Assembly: GCA_964450955.1 (NCBI GenBank)
Contig: CAYVFI010000007.1
Span: 124,001-188,000, forward strand
Reading direction: 5' to 3'
Source of the DNA: CAYNWT01 sp964450955
GTDB lineage: Bacteria > Planctomycetota > Planctomycetia > Planctomycetales > Planctomycetaceae
Length of the DNA: 64,000 bases
Position 1 is the first letter of the stretch. The number at the start of each line of letters is the position of its first letter. This document shows positions 54,529 through 63,759 of this stretch, piece after piece. The position numbers were made by a program, and so were the translations under genes. The notes beneath the pieces were generated by a model that was not told the DNA's origin, made no database searches, and saw only the letters and a list, made by a program, of their open reading frames with translations.

Positions 54529-56246
54529 TTGTTCTCGTTCTTTTCGTCGTCCGTAGTTTCGGTTTTGGTTCTGGCCGAGTACAGCACTCTGCCACCCACG
54601 ATTGTATGAATCGGTCGGGCCTCCCTGATGTTCTCTTCGTCACATTTCATGAAGTCCTGTGACCAGACCACGATATCCGCCAGCTTTCCCGGTTCGAGGC
54701 TGCCTTTGTCACCTTCTTCGAACGCAGCGTACGCGCAGCTAAGTGTGTAGGACTTCAGCGCTTCCGCGCGGGTCATGCGCTGTTCCGGGAAGAACTCGGT
54801 TCCGTTTGAGAGTCGCCGTGTGACGCTGGCATAGAATGAATTCATTGGGTTGATGTCTTCCACCGGCGCGTCGGTTCCGTTTGTGACAACGGCGCCGGAA
54901 TCCAGCAGCGATCTCCAAACATACGCACCTGCCTCAGACCGAACGTCGCCCAGGCGATCAGGCACAAAGATGGCGTCTGACGTGCAGTGCACAGCTTGCA
55001 TTGAAGCGATGACGCCCAGCTTAAAGAACCGCGGGATGTCGTCCGGATGCAGGTGCTGCGCGTGTTCGACTCGCCAACGAAGGTTCTTGCCGTTTGGGTT
55101 CTTTGTTAGAAACGATTCGAAGATGTCCAGTGTTTCCCGGTTGGCTCGGTCACCGATGGCGTGAACGCAGACCTGGAATCCATTTTGATTCGCCAGGTCG
55201 GCCGAGCGCTTAACGGAAGGAACGGTCGCGGTGTTCAGGCCCTGGCTGTTGGGCATGTCTTCGTACGGTTCCAGCAGCCACGCTCCGTGCGGACCCAGTG
55301 CTCCATCAATCGCCCGCTTAATCGCGCGGACGGTAAGATGTTTGTTACCGGCGTCGATGATTTTGTACTGCGGTAGCAGGCTGGCGAGGCGTTGGTTGCT
55401 ATCGCGAATCATGACATACAACCGCACGCGAAGTTCGTTCGCGTTGGCCAGAGCCTTGAATGTATCGATGGTTTCAAACGTGGAACCAGCGTCCTGAAAA
55501 CTGGTGATCCCGTTTTCCAGACACGCGTCGGTCGCCAGTTGAATGGCAGTCTGCAAGTCGCGTTCTGCGCGGGCCGGTGACGTGGTTTGTCTGGAACGCA
55601 CGAGCGCTTGCGCGGTTTCGCGGAAGACGCCGGTGGGTGTTCCGTCTTCGGCGTGAAGAATCTCTCCGCCGGCCGGGTCCTTCGTCTCGCGAGTCACGTT
55701 TCCGATTGCCATCGCGCGGGCATTGGCGAAGCACATATGGCCGCTGGCGTGCGTAAGCAGAACCGGGTTTTCCGGGGTGACTTCACTTAGCGATGTATGA
55801 ACCGGGTAATCGTGCACATTGGGAACGGGTGGTGTTTCCCACTTCGCCTGGTGCCATCCGCGGCCGATAATCCAATCGCCGGGCGCCGCTTCTTCGGCCG
55901 CAGTCGCAACCTGTTGAACGATATCGTCCCACGTCCGAGCCTTTGTCAGGTCCAGAATCATTTTCGATTGGCCGACTCCGACAAAGTGTGCGTGGCCTTC
56001 GATGAAGCCAGGCGTCACAAGCTGGCCGTCCAGATTGATGACACGCGTTTTGGGGCCGACGAGCTTCCGGATTGCTTCGTTCGAACCAACCGCCTGGATG
56101 CGTTCGCCCTGAACGGCGATCGCCTGAGCTTCCGGTTTCGTTGAATCAACTGTCACGACATGGCCGTTGACCAGCACCATGTCCGCATCCTGCACCGGAG
56201 CAATCAGAAACGCTGTTGTTGTGAAGAGTGCTGTAAAAGAAATCAT
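54525..56246 (-). CDS. Exported amidohydrolase (YtcJ-like)
   Basis: 573 residues. Hydrophobic N-terminus MISFTALFTTTAFLIAPVQ is a probable signal peptide. Amidohydrolase-superfamily metal-site motifs: GFIEGHAHFVGVG (H-x-H), the carboxylated-Lys or second-site region ITSFQDAGST, VCVHAIGDRANRETLD, RVEHAQHLHP, and TNGTDAPVEDINP with the catalytic Asp. The closing GDKGSLEPGKLADIVVWSQD is typical. YtcJ-like members hydrolyse amides or related bonds in varied small molecules; substrate unknown. Coupled to the downstream selenoprotein by ATGA overlap. Confidence 0.9.
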   Translation of the reverse strand: MISFTALFTTTAFLIAPVQDADMVLVNGHVVTVDSTKPEAQAIAVQGERIQAVGSNEAIRKLVGPKTRVINLDGQLVTPGFIEGHAHFVGVGQSKMILDLTKARTWDDIVQQVATAAEEAAPGDWIIGRGWHQAKWETPPVPNVHDYPVHTSLSEVTPENPVLLTHASGHMCFANARAMAIGNVTRETKDPAGGEILHAEDGTPTGVFRETAQALVRSRQTTSPARAERDLQTAIQLATDACLENGITSFQDAGSTFETIDTFKALANANELRVRLYVMIRDSNQRLASLLPQYKIIDAGNKHLTVRAIKRAIDGALGPHGAWLLEPYEDMPNSQGLNTATVPSVKRSADLANQNGFQVCVHAIGDRANRETLDIFESFLTKNPNGKNLRWRVEHAQHLHPDDIPRFFKLGVIASMQAVHCTSDAIFVPDRLGDVRSEAGAYVWRSLLDSGAVVTNGTDAPVEDINPMNSFYASVTRRLSNGTEFFPEQRMTRAEALKSYTLSCAYAAFEEGDKGSLEPGKLADIVVWSQDFMKCDEENIREARPIHTIVGGRVLYSARTKTETTDDEKNENK

Positions 56247-56530
56247 CGTTCGCCCCTCAAATGCAGAAAGCTGGCCGTTTGCTGAGCATAACGTATCGGG
56301 TTACTGAACGCGCGGCGGCGACGGGGCCGACGCGTGAGCGATCCAGCCAGCGTAACACGGCACAAGCCGAACGGTCGGTGGGGGGAACGCAACCCAACGC
56401 TATCCGCAGCAGTGCAGGGTGCGAGCGGCGAAGATTCCAATTCGCATCGCGTTTGTCCGGGGGCGTGGACGCTGGCGAATATGAGAACGATTGCGGAAGC
56501 GGAAGTGATGCGGAAGTGATGGCAAGCGGG
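56247..56530. other. Spacer between the pseudoprotease and amidohydrolase genes
   Basis: 284 bases, minus-strand genes on both sides. It should hold the amidohydrolase promoter. The only sequence oddity is GGAAGTGATG-type near-repeats around 56498-56522. No ORF can be supported. Confidence 0.4.
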
Positions 56531-58174
56531 CTACTTTTTCGTTTGAACCACGCGCAGGCTGTCTTCCAGCTTGGTGCCGGATAGCGTGTTTGTGGGTACG
56601 GAAGCGGTCACCCAGACTGCTGTCGCGTTTTGTAAAACCTTGAGCCGACCAGCGTCGTTTGCGTCTGCTGGCGTTGCCACGCTGATCCGATGGAACGTGG
56701 TTCCATTGGCTTTCGTCCAGGCAGCTTTTAGTTCTTTCACGCCGGGTTGTGGTTCGGATTCGCCTGCATCAATCAGTACGACACGCGACTTTTGCCCTTT
56801 CGTCAGGTTCATGAACCGAGACAGCGGCGCGTCGGAGATTTTGTTTTGGTAAACGAACAGGGTAGCTGATCCTGAACCGGCATTGCGTGGTGCCGAACGC
56901 TTCGCGACGGTTGCTGGCGGTGCGGGCAGTGGTGTCACAGACGCCGCTCCCGGCGCCGATACCGGTGGCGCCGGTGTGGGTGCCGCTGGCGCTGGTGCCG
57001 GTGTGGGTGGTACCGAAGGTGCTGGCGTTGTTTTCGCGATTTCCGGGGCAGGCACGCTGGGGGTCGGAATGACGGGCGATGCGACCGAACCATCCGGCGC
57101 TCGCGCCCCGCGCTTCGCGTTGTTGATTTTGCCGGGCGTTTCCGGAACGGTTTCAGAAATCACCGCTGCTTCCGGGCGGAGTTTCGTCAGCAGCCCATCT
57201 ATGGCTTCACCTGGAATCGCGTACGTTGCAACTCGAAGAGCTCGCGCGATGTTGAGTCCGACGACATCGCCGGACGATGACACCAATGGTCCGCCACATT
57301 CGTTGGGCTGGATGCGAATATCGTGCGTGATGACTGTTGGGAAGTTGTAGCGACGTTCGCTAAACGGACCGCCGCCCCATTGGTCAATTCCGGGAGGTGT
57401 GCCGAGCCGAATCGTGGCCTTTTTTTCGTCACCGTCTCTGATGACGATGACTTCGATACGATCTCGCGGTTTGTGTCTTCTGAGGATCTGGCGAACATCT
57501 GCAACGCTGTCGACTTTGTCGCCGTCAAGCCTCATGATTTTGTCGCCCCGACGAATTCCATAGCGATAGACGGGGGCGTCCTGCCGCACGGGTTGGTTCA
57601 CCAGCACGCCGCCACCCTGAGCCGGAGTAAGGCTTACTCCAAGATACGACGTACGTTGTTGTGAGGTGTCATTGCGCGATCGTCGCAGGCCCGCGCGTTT
57701 GGCGTCAATCGTGACCAGGCCGACGCCCATGATGGTTCCGGTTTCTGTCGGAGCCGCCACGAATCGGCCGGCGTTTGGTGCTTCGGTCGCAAACTTGATT
57801 GGTGTGAACGAACCCGACTTTGCCTTCAGCAGGATAAGGTCGAACGGTTCGTCAATGTTCTGGCGTTCGGCGGGCACACTGGTCCCGTCCGGCAGTCGTA
57901 GAGTTAAGGTTCCTTCCCTGACCAAACTGGCCTTCGTCAGAATTTCGCCTTCAGCGCTCACGACGCAGCCGAGAGCAACAGGTTTGTCGTCGATAAGAAC
58001 TCGAACCGTTGATTTGGATGGTTCAGTTGTTGCCGCCTTAAAGCCGGCCTTAACAGCATCGTTGCTGCGTAGACTTCGGCGGAACCGAGAAGAACCGCGC
58101 TGTGCGGTGGCGGGTTCAGCCACGATAGAAATCAGGCACGCAACAGACAGTAGTTGGATGAGTACTTTGCTCAT
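56531..58174 (-). CDS. Trypsin-like pseudoprotease with a PDZ domain inserted in the catalytic domain
   Basis: 547 residues. Signal peptide about 1-24. The first protease half runs to about residue 165; where active HtrA enzymes have T-A-A-H-V it reads ILTKASLV (Ser83 instead of His). The catalytic-Asp position is kept in FDLILLK (Asp112). A PDZ domain (about 175-260, SYLGVSLTP, RYGIRRGDKIMRLDGDKVDS) then interrupts the fold. The second half resumes with THDIRIQPNECGGPLVSSSG, where the usual G-N-S-G-G Ser is Cys293. A Pro/Ala linker (340-430) and a C-terminal alpha/beta domain follow. Without His it should not cleave; it probably binds exported proteins. It overlaps the active protease gene by four bases. 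Confidence 0.82.
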   Translation of the reverse strand: MSKVLIQLLSVACLISIVAEPATAQRGSSRFRRSLRSNDAVKAGFKAATTEPSKSTVRVLIDDKPVALGCVVSAEGEILTKASLVREGTLTLRLPDGTSVPAERQNIDEPFDLILLKAKSGSFTPIKFATEAPNAGRFVAAPTETGTIMGVGLVTIDAKRAGLRRSRNDTSQQRTSYLGVSLTPAQGGGVLVNQPVRQDAPVYRYGIRRGDKIMRLDGDKVDSVADVRQILRRHKPRDRIEVIVIRDGDEKKATIRLGTPPGIDQWGGGPFSERRYNFPTVITHDIRIQPNECGGPLVSSSGDVVGLNIARALRVATYAIPGEAIDGLLTKLRPEAAVISETVPETPGKINNAKRGARAPDGSVASPVIPTPSVPAPEIAKTTPAPSVPPTPAPAPAAPTPAPPVSAPGAASVTPLPAPPATVAKRSAPRNAGSGSATLFVYQNKISDAPLSRFMNLTKGQKSRVVLIDAGESEPQPGVKELKAAWTKANGTTFHRISVATPADANDAGRLKVLQNATAVWVTASVPTNTLSGTKLEDSLRVVQTKK

Positions 58175-59238
58175 GGCTTTTTCTCCTGCAGCCTGAGGGC
58201 TTTCGTAACTTTAGCGTGCGCGGCGTCGGCTCGTGTGACCGTAATGTTAACGGTTTTTTGTTTGCCCATGTACTTCTTCAGTTCGGCGCGACATTGGGCG
58301 ATGTCCGTGACTTCTTTGTCACCAATCTTCATCAGAATGTGCGCCGCGCGGACTCCGCTTTTATCCGCCAGTGAGCCAAGCGTAAGCGACTTGACCATGA
58401 CGCCCTGGTCTGTTTTCTCAACCTCAATACCAAGCGTCTTGAATGGGTCGTCGTTGTCGGCCGGTGGCATTTGAGGTGTTTGCTCAGGCTGCCGCTGCTG
58501 TGGTCGTTGAGGTCGTCGGCCGCCGGTTCCTGAAGACCGCCGTTCGGGCCAGTCTTCCGATGCCAGCAATCGGTCCCAGTTGTCACGAAACTGATTGATT
58601 GGGACATGGACATTGGAGGCAATGTTGGAGGAAACACGACTGTTGATGCCAATGACGGTTCCGTCCATGCTAAACAGCGGCCCGCCCGAGTCACCGCCCA
58701 TGATTGGCGCGTCACTGATAAGCACATTGCGCGCGGTTCGGACAACGCGACCGATACGAACCGGTGGTGGAGCTCGCTTGGAGAACGTGACCGGGTAGCC
58801 CATCGCGAGGACCCAGTCGCCCACTTTTGCATCGCCCGATTCTGCCATCGGTGCAAACGGGTAGTCGCCTTTCTGGTCGATTCGAATCAGCGCGGCGTCC
58901 GCGTCCCTGTGGTTGCCCAGGGTGGTGGCTCTGACGCTGGTGCCATCAGGAAAACGAATCTGGATTCGTCGGCCCGCTTCCAAAGCCACATGGGCACAGG
59001 AGAGAACCAGGCCCTCTTTCGAAATGACCACACCACTTCCGCCGTTACCGACGCCTACAGTGCAGGCACGAATTTTTGGGAGGACAGCCTGGATCTTTTC
59101 TTCAAGCTTCTGGATATCAATGGTCGGCTGCTGGCCGTTCGCTGATGAATCCGGTGAGACGCAAAGAAGAATTGCAATGATCGGTATCGGAACTAACCGC
59201 ACGCGGAGCCTCCTGTGGTTTTTTGTCGGTGGAACCAA
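58171..59238 (-). CDS. HtrA-type trypsin-like serine protease with one PDZ domain
   Basis: 355 residues. Signal sequence RLVPIPIIAILLCVSPDSSA after a basic start. Catalytic triad intact: His83 in LSCAHVA, Asp114 in DADAALIRI, Ser184 in GGDSGGPLFS. A Pro/Gln/Arg-rich linker (235-262) leads to a C-terminal PDZ domain (about 265-345, VEKTDQGVMVKSLTLGSLAD, VRAAHILMKIGDKEV). HtrA/DegP enzymes degrade or hold misfolded exported proteins. It starts eight bases after the DUF1559 stop and overlaps the pseudoprotease start, so the three genes form one operon. Confidence 0.9.
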   Translation of the reverse strand: MVPPTKNHRRLRVRLVPIPIIAILLCVSPDSSANGQQPTIDIQKLEEKIQAVLPKIRACTVGVGNGGSGVVISKEGLVLSCAHVALEAGRRIQIRFPDGTSVRATTLGNHRDADAALIRIDQKGDYPFAPMAESGDAKVGDWVLAMGYPVTFSKRAPPPVRIGRVVRTARNVLISDAPIMGGDSGGPLFSMDGTVIGINSRVSSNIASNVHVPINQFRDNWDRLLASEDWPERRSSGTGGRRPQRPQQRQPEQTPQMPPADNDDPFKTLGIEVEKTDQGVMVKSLTLGSLADKSGVRAAHILMKIGDKEVTDIAQCRAELKKYMGKQKTVNITVTRADAAHAKVTKALRLQEKKP

Positions 59239-59246
59239 CTGATCGC

Positions 59247-60260
59247 TTAAAAGTCGCTCAGAGGAACCTCGTCCCTGATCGCATGACGACTGCCAGCGGC
59301 ACGCCAGACTTCAGGATTAATGTCATTGTTGACGGTTCTGACCGAACCGTCCATCAATACGACGTTTACACTATCAGGATGGTAACTGCGCGAGGTCACG
59401 GCCGCATAAGTGGGTTGCGTGAGGCTGCGACCTTCCTGCTGAGATGTGAAGTCGATGTCATACTGAACCCCGTCGCGGACGATTGGGACCTTTGTGTTTG
59501 GCGGGAATGTTGTGGTGAACCCAGTGTGATGAACACGCCCGTCTGTCCAGACGGTGTGCCCCGTGCTGTCATACGGACCAGTTCCCAGTTTGTCATCACC
59601 GGTGAACCCGGAGGCAAACGCAGCCGAAGTTGGGGGCAGTGACCCCGGATCCTGCGTATTACGAATGTACGGCGTGTAAGCTTTCACCTCCGCCGCACAC
59701 AACGTGTTGCTAAGACCGTCAAGGATCGATGACGTTGGGACGGGGTTGTTTACGACGAACGCACCGTTTCCGCCTGCGCCGTTGATTGGATCGAAAATGA
59801 ACCAGTGGCCCATGTTGAATCCGTAACTTTGCGGGTGGACGTACCGCTGGCCGTCTCGAGTTCGCACGCGGTCAACCAGCGGGTCCGACGCACACAGGAA
59901 GCTTGGGATTCGCATTCCAGGCACCCCTGTATCGACCTGGTCATGCCAGTCCGACGACAGATCAATTAACTGCGCCGCGTTTTGCTGTTCCATGTAAGGA
60001 AGGATGCGACCGTGTACCGACCATGAACCGCGTTGGTCGATACCCAGCTGAGTCGTATAGCTGGGCGGGAACATCAAGAACGTCGATTCGTAGTTATGAA
60101 CCGCAATTCCAATCTGCTTCAGATTGTTTCGACAAGACGTTCGCCGAGCCGCCTCACGCGCGTGTTGAACAGCCGGTAATAACAACGCAACCAGGACCGC
60201 GATGATGGCCACAACCACCAGCAGTTCGATGAGAGTAAATCCTGGTCTCTTTTTGCGCAT
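59247..60260 (-). CDS. DUF1559 protein with pseudopilin-type N-terminus
   Basis: 337 residues. MRKKRPGFTLIELLVVVAII is a type IV pilin/pseudopilin leader with Glu5. VALLLPAVQHAREAARRTSCRNNLKQIG and NYESTFLMFPP are the hallmarks of DUF1559, a family greatly expanded in planctomycetes. The C-terminus has HPDSVNVVLMDGSVRTV, also family-typical. It is thought to be processed by a prepilin peptidase and to form surface or pseudopilus-like structures; the function is unproven. First gene of an operon with the protease and pseudoprotease, which suggests they act on or with it. Confidence 0.93.
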   Translation of the reverse strand: MRKKRPGFTLIELLVVVAIIAVLVALLLPAVQHAREAARRTSCRNNLKQIGIAVHNYESTFLMFPPSYTTQLGIDQRGSWSVHGRILPYMEQQNAAQLIDLSSDWHDQVDTGVPGMRIPSFLCASDPLVDRVRTRDGQRYVHPQSYGFNMGHWFIFDPINGAGGNGAFVVNNPVPTSSILDGLSNTLCAAEVKAYTPYIRNTQDPGSLPPTSAAFASGFTGDDKLGTGPYDSTGHTVWTDGRVHHTGFTTTFPPNTKVPIVRDGVQYDIDFTSQQEGRSLTQPTYAAVTSRSYHPDSVNVVLMDGSVRTVNNDINPEVWRAAGSRHAIRDEVPLSDF

Positions 60261-60507
60261 GGCAACTCAAACTCAAAGCCCGTTTGGTTCCACTGTACCT
60301 GACCAGACACACCCACAGCCACCAATACTCTCTGAGTCACAGGTTCAGTGTAAGGATTGGCACGTTTCTGAGGGCAAGTGGCCCCTTCACCCCGACCAAT
60401 TGGAGTTGCTGCACAGCAAACCGAACCGTGTACGCTTTGATTGCTGCTATCAACCAGTCGCAGAGTCACATAACCAACTTGCTATTGGTCGGTCATGCTG
60501 TTCAAGA

Positions 60508-61467
60508 TCACGCGCTTAAATCGAACGCGCCGAAGTCCAGGTTTCCGCCGGTGATGATGGCGGCGACGGTTCGGTCTTTAAATACGTCCGGGTGCTGCAG
60601 CATGACTCCCAGTGGAACCGCGCCGGAGGGTTCTACGACTAGTTTGCATTGTGAGAACATGCGGCGCGTTGCGGTGGCGATTAGATCTTCGCTGACGGTC
60701 AGGATATCGTCGACCAGTGATTGGATAATTGGAAACGTAAGCGTGCCAACGCAGGTTCGTAGCCCGTCGCCGATTGTGTCGTAGCGGACGGGCGGTTCAA
60801 TCTTGCCGCTCTTCCAACTGCGGTATGCATCGTCGGCCCATTCTGGTTCTGCCGCGATCACACGGATGTCGGGCCGCAGGGCTTTGATGGCGACCAGGCA
60901 GCCGGACAGTAATCCGCCGCCGCCGACGGGAACGACCAGTGTGTCGATGTTGGGCGACTGTTCGATAATTTCCAGAGCGGCTGTTCCCTGGCCGGCGATC
61001 ACCAACGGATCGTTAAACGGGTGAACCAGTGTGGCTCCGGTTTCGGCGATAACTTTCTCGGCCATCGCTTCTCTGGCTTCGATTGTTGGTTCGCAAAACG
61101 TCGGTTCGACGCCGAGGCCTCGCACGGCTTCAATCTTGACGCGGGCTGAGTTGTGAGGCATCACGATGTGAGCGGCAATTCCTCGCAGTTTGGCGGCGCG
61201 GGCCAGTGCGGCGGCGTGGTTGCCGGATGAATGAGCCACAACGCCGGCGGCCGCTTGTTCTTCGGACAGTGAGAACACCGCATTGCACGCTCCGCGAGCC
61301 TTGAAGGCTCCCACGTGCTGTAGGTTCTCACACTTGAACGCGACATCAAAGCCAAGCTCGTCAGACATAGCCGGACACGGAACCATCGGTGTCTTCAGCA
61401 CATGACTGCGAACGCGTTCGGCAGCGGCGTGGACGTCATCCACCGTGATAGCAAGTGCGGCAGTCAT
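60508..61467 (-). CDS. PLP-dependent threonine/serine dehydratase or racemase
   Basis: 319 residues, the length of the catabolic dehydratase/serine racemase group without the ACT regulatory domain. PLP Lys in VGAFKARGA (usual S-F-K-x-R-G-A), the SSGNHA loop binding the substrate carboxylate, the glycine loop VPVGGGGLLSG for the phosphate, and EPSGAVPLG near the end. It would convert threonine or serine to the 2-oxo acid and ammonia in the cytoplasm, or racemise serine; the sequence does not decide. Single gene. Confidence 0.9.
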   Translation of the reverse strand: MTAALAITVDDVHAAAERVRSHVLKTPMVPCPAMSDELGFDVAFKCENLQHVGAFKARGACNAVFSLSEEQAAAGVVAHSSGNHAAALARAAKLRGIAAHIVMPHNSARVKIEAVRGLGVEPTFCEPTIEAREAMAEKVIAETGATLVHPFNDPLVIAGQGTAALEIIEQSPNIDTLVVPVGGGGLLSGCLVAIKALRPDIRVIAAEPEWADDAYRSWKSGKIEPPVRYDTIGDGLRTCVGTLTFPIIQSLVDDILTVSEDLIATATRRMFSQCKLVVEPSGAVPLGVMLQHPDVFKDRTVAAIITGGNLDFGAFDLSA

Positions 61468-61581
61468 ATCGCTTTCCCTGAATCTGGATACGGGAAGGCT
61501 ATTCGAAAATCGGCCAACTTCAATCGGTGCAACTGGAATACGTGGCGGCCGAGCCTGAAACGCGGCTGCGCGACTGCGGGC

Positions 61582-63615
61582 TTAGCTTAGTATGTCTTCC
61601 TGGTTAGCAAAGACGAAGTGTTGTTCACTTAGCGTTACATTCAGGAAACCGTTGGCTTCAGTGACGTTTTGCGTTAGTTGGTCTGACAAAAGTAGCTCAG
61701 TGTCGCTGACAATGGCGATAACGACAAAGGTTCCAGTCAGATCATCTCCCTCTCGCACCTGGATGGTTTGCCCGACTTGCAATTCCTGTGTGAACAGTGT
61801 GTCGGTACCGGTGATGGTCGGTGAACCTGCTGAAGCGTTTAGTGTACCGGTTAGCTGTTGCGAGAACGGCGCGAAGTCTCGCAGTGGTGTGTCACTGAAG
61901 GTGCTGCCATCCAGATTGAATGTGGTCACTCCTGCGATGGCGTCCACAACCTCCAGGCCACCCGCAATCACCCGGCCGAAGACTGTGTGTCCGGCGTTGT
62001 CAAGGAATGTGTTGTCTGACAGGTTAATGAACCACTGGTTGGTCGCGCTGTCCAGATCACCGCCTCTAAGAGCTGTAGACAGTGTTCCGCGAAGGTTTGA
62101 GTTGTTTGCGTTGAATTCGTTTTCAACCGGCGGGTTGGTCTCGATGGCTCCCAACTGTCCGTTGGTAAATTGAAAGCCGCCGCCCTGAATGACAAAGTTA
62201 CCGATCGACCGATGAATGACGGCGTTGTTATCGCTGTCAAAATAGTTTTGGTAGTTGGCGACAGTCAGTGGCGCGTCGTCGTCCAGCAGTTCGACATGGA
62301 AATCGCCCAGGCTTGTTTGGAACCGGGTAATGCTGCCGATGGCGCGGTGAATAGACACATCCAGTGTTTGTTCGGCACCTATCGCGTCAGTACTACGAAC
62401 CGACACCTCCTGCAGTCCTGCTACCAGGTCCACAGGCAGCGTGTAGTTGCCGAATTCATCAGCTTGCACAACGCCGTCGTCAAACACTCCGTCACCATCG
62501 GCATCCAGTTCGACCGTTGCATCGTTGGTCGTCTGCCCGACCAGGCTGATAGATGACTCCCGCGTGACAAAGGCTGAAACCGATTGTTCAGAATTGATTG
62601 GAGTCCCTACAAGCGTTTGTGCCTGCTGGACAAACAAGGCATCCACGGCACTGTGCACATCTTCAACCCGATTCAACGCATTGTCGACGCGAGTCAGGTT
62701 AACGGAGCCGTCTATGTACCGCAGCACGGTGCGTTCGCCCAGGAATCTGTTGTTTTGTTCCTGGTAGGTATTTTCGCCGCCACTGCCGTTGGTTTCAAAG
62801 TCGCCGACAAAGACATTTCGGGCACCCGACTGCCCCAGTGCAAGCCCGTCGGTATCAGCGCCGACGCCGATGAAGGTGTCCAGTTGGACTCGGGAATCGA
62901 TTAGCTGAACGACATCGTTGCCCATGTCTGTGACAAGGCTAAAGGCGGCGGAAACGTTTGCGGCTGCAACGGCGACTCCATCATTGCCGTCGCCGGAATC
63001 GATAGTCAGCCCGCCTGTGTTAAGAGACTCGACCACGACATGGTCGTCTCCACCGTGGGTTCTTAATAAGGCTTCGTCCGCAACATTGACGTTGTAAACG
63101 CCGACTGCATCTCTGCCATTGTTGCCTTGCAGAACCAGATCTCCACCGACCTCGACGTTTCTTACTGAGATGCCATCAGTTCCTGAGCCCAGGATGACTC
63201 GCAAATTACCGTTGATAGTCGCTCCGAAAACACCAAACGTATCGTTTCCGGCACCGCCCTGAACTCGAATCTGTTTGGTGACAATCAGGTCGCGAGAGAC
63301 AACAACGGAATCGTCGCCGCCTGCAAGTCTGATCTGCACGTTGCGAGGGATGACATTGGTATCAGGGAAGGCGATAAAGTTGTCGTGACTTCCGTTGATG
63401 GTCGTTTCGCCAAACGGCCTGACGGCAACGTCGCCGTCGAAAAATGTTAGTTCGAACTCGTTGGCATCGGCGTCACCGTCGATGACAAGATTGTCGTTTT
63501 GAATCGAGACTGACACATTGCCTGTCAGCAACTGCCGGGTCTCAAGCTTCTCGGCAGCAGCGACTGTCGGAAACGAATGTGAACGTCGACGTGAACGCTG
63601 TTTTGAACGGGCCAT
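61582..63615 (-). CDS. Large exported protein: LE-x-R-x-LL N-terminus, repeat region and C-terminal cyclophilin domain
   Basis: 677 residues from ATG 63615 (MARSKQRSRRRS); the frame is open 25 codons further. The basic start and EKLETRQLLTG match the N-terminal plan of the 31131 protein. Residues about 30-300 are acidic beta-solenoid-like repeats (GGAGNDTFGVFGATINGNL, GNNGRDAVGVYNVNV). A short Ig-like segment follows (about 350-430). Then comes a cyclophilin-type peptidyl-prolyl isomerase domain (about 435-600: FQTSLGDFHVELLDDDAP, NAVIHRSIGNFVIQGGGF, NQWFINLSDN, AGHTVFGRVIAGGLEVVD). The conserved catalytic Arg of HRxxxxFxxQGG is here Arg in HRSIGNFVIQGG. Secreted cyclophilin fusions fold surface proteins. 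The tail is unknown. Confidence 0.87.
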   Translation of the reverse strand: MARSKQRSRRRSHSFPTVAAAEKLETRQLLTGNVSVSIQNDNLVIDGDADANEFELTFFDGDVAVRPFGETTINGSHDNFIAFPDTNVIPRNVQIRLAGGDDSVVVSRDLIVTKQIRVQGGAGNDTFGVFGATINGNLRVILGSGTDGISVRNVEVGGDLVLQGNNGRDAVGVYNVNVADEALLRTHGGDDHVVVESLNTGGLTIDSGDGNDGVAVAAANVSAAFSLVTDMGNDVVQLIDSRVQLDTFIGVGADTDGLALGQSGARNVFVGDFETNGSGGENTYQEQNNRFLGERTVLRYIDGSVNLTRVDNALNRVEDVHSAVDALFVQQAQTLVGTPINSEQSVSAFVTRESSISLVGQTTNDATVELDADGDGVFDDGVVQADEFGNYTLPVDLVAGLQEVSVRSTDAIGAEQTLDVSIHRAIGSITRFQTSLGDFHVELLDDDAPLTVANYQNYFDSDNNAVIHRSIGNFVIQGGGFQFTNGQLGAIETNPPVENEFNANNSNLRGTLSTALRGGDLDSATNQWFINLSDNTFLDNAGHTVFGRVIAGGLEVVDAIAGVTTFNLDGSTFSDTPLRDFAPFSQQLTGTLNASAGSPTITGTDTLFTQELQVGQTIQVREGDDLTGTFVVIAIVSDTELLLSDQLTQNVTEANGFLNVTLSEQHFVFANQEDILS

Positions 63616-63759
63616 TGTTCTTCCTGAACTCTTGCGCGTGGTTCCCCCCACGTGAAGTTCGATTGTTTGGTTTGGCCTTGGTTTCAGCAAGACGAACGAG
63701 CCGGTTCAGCGGTCCGTGGCGAAGAACCGACAATGCTGAAATCCGTGGTTCGGCACAAT

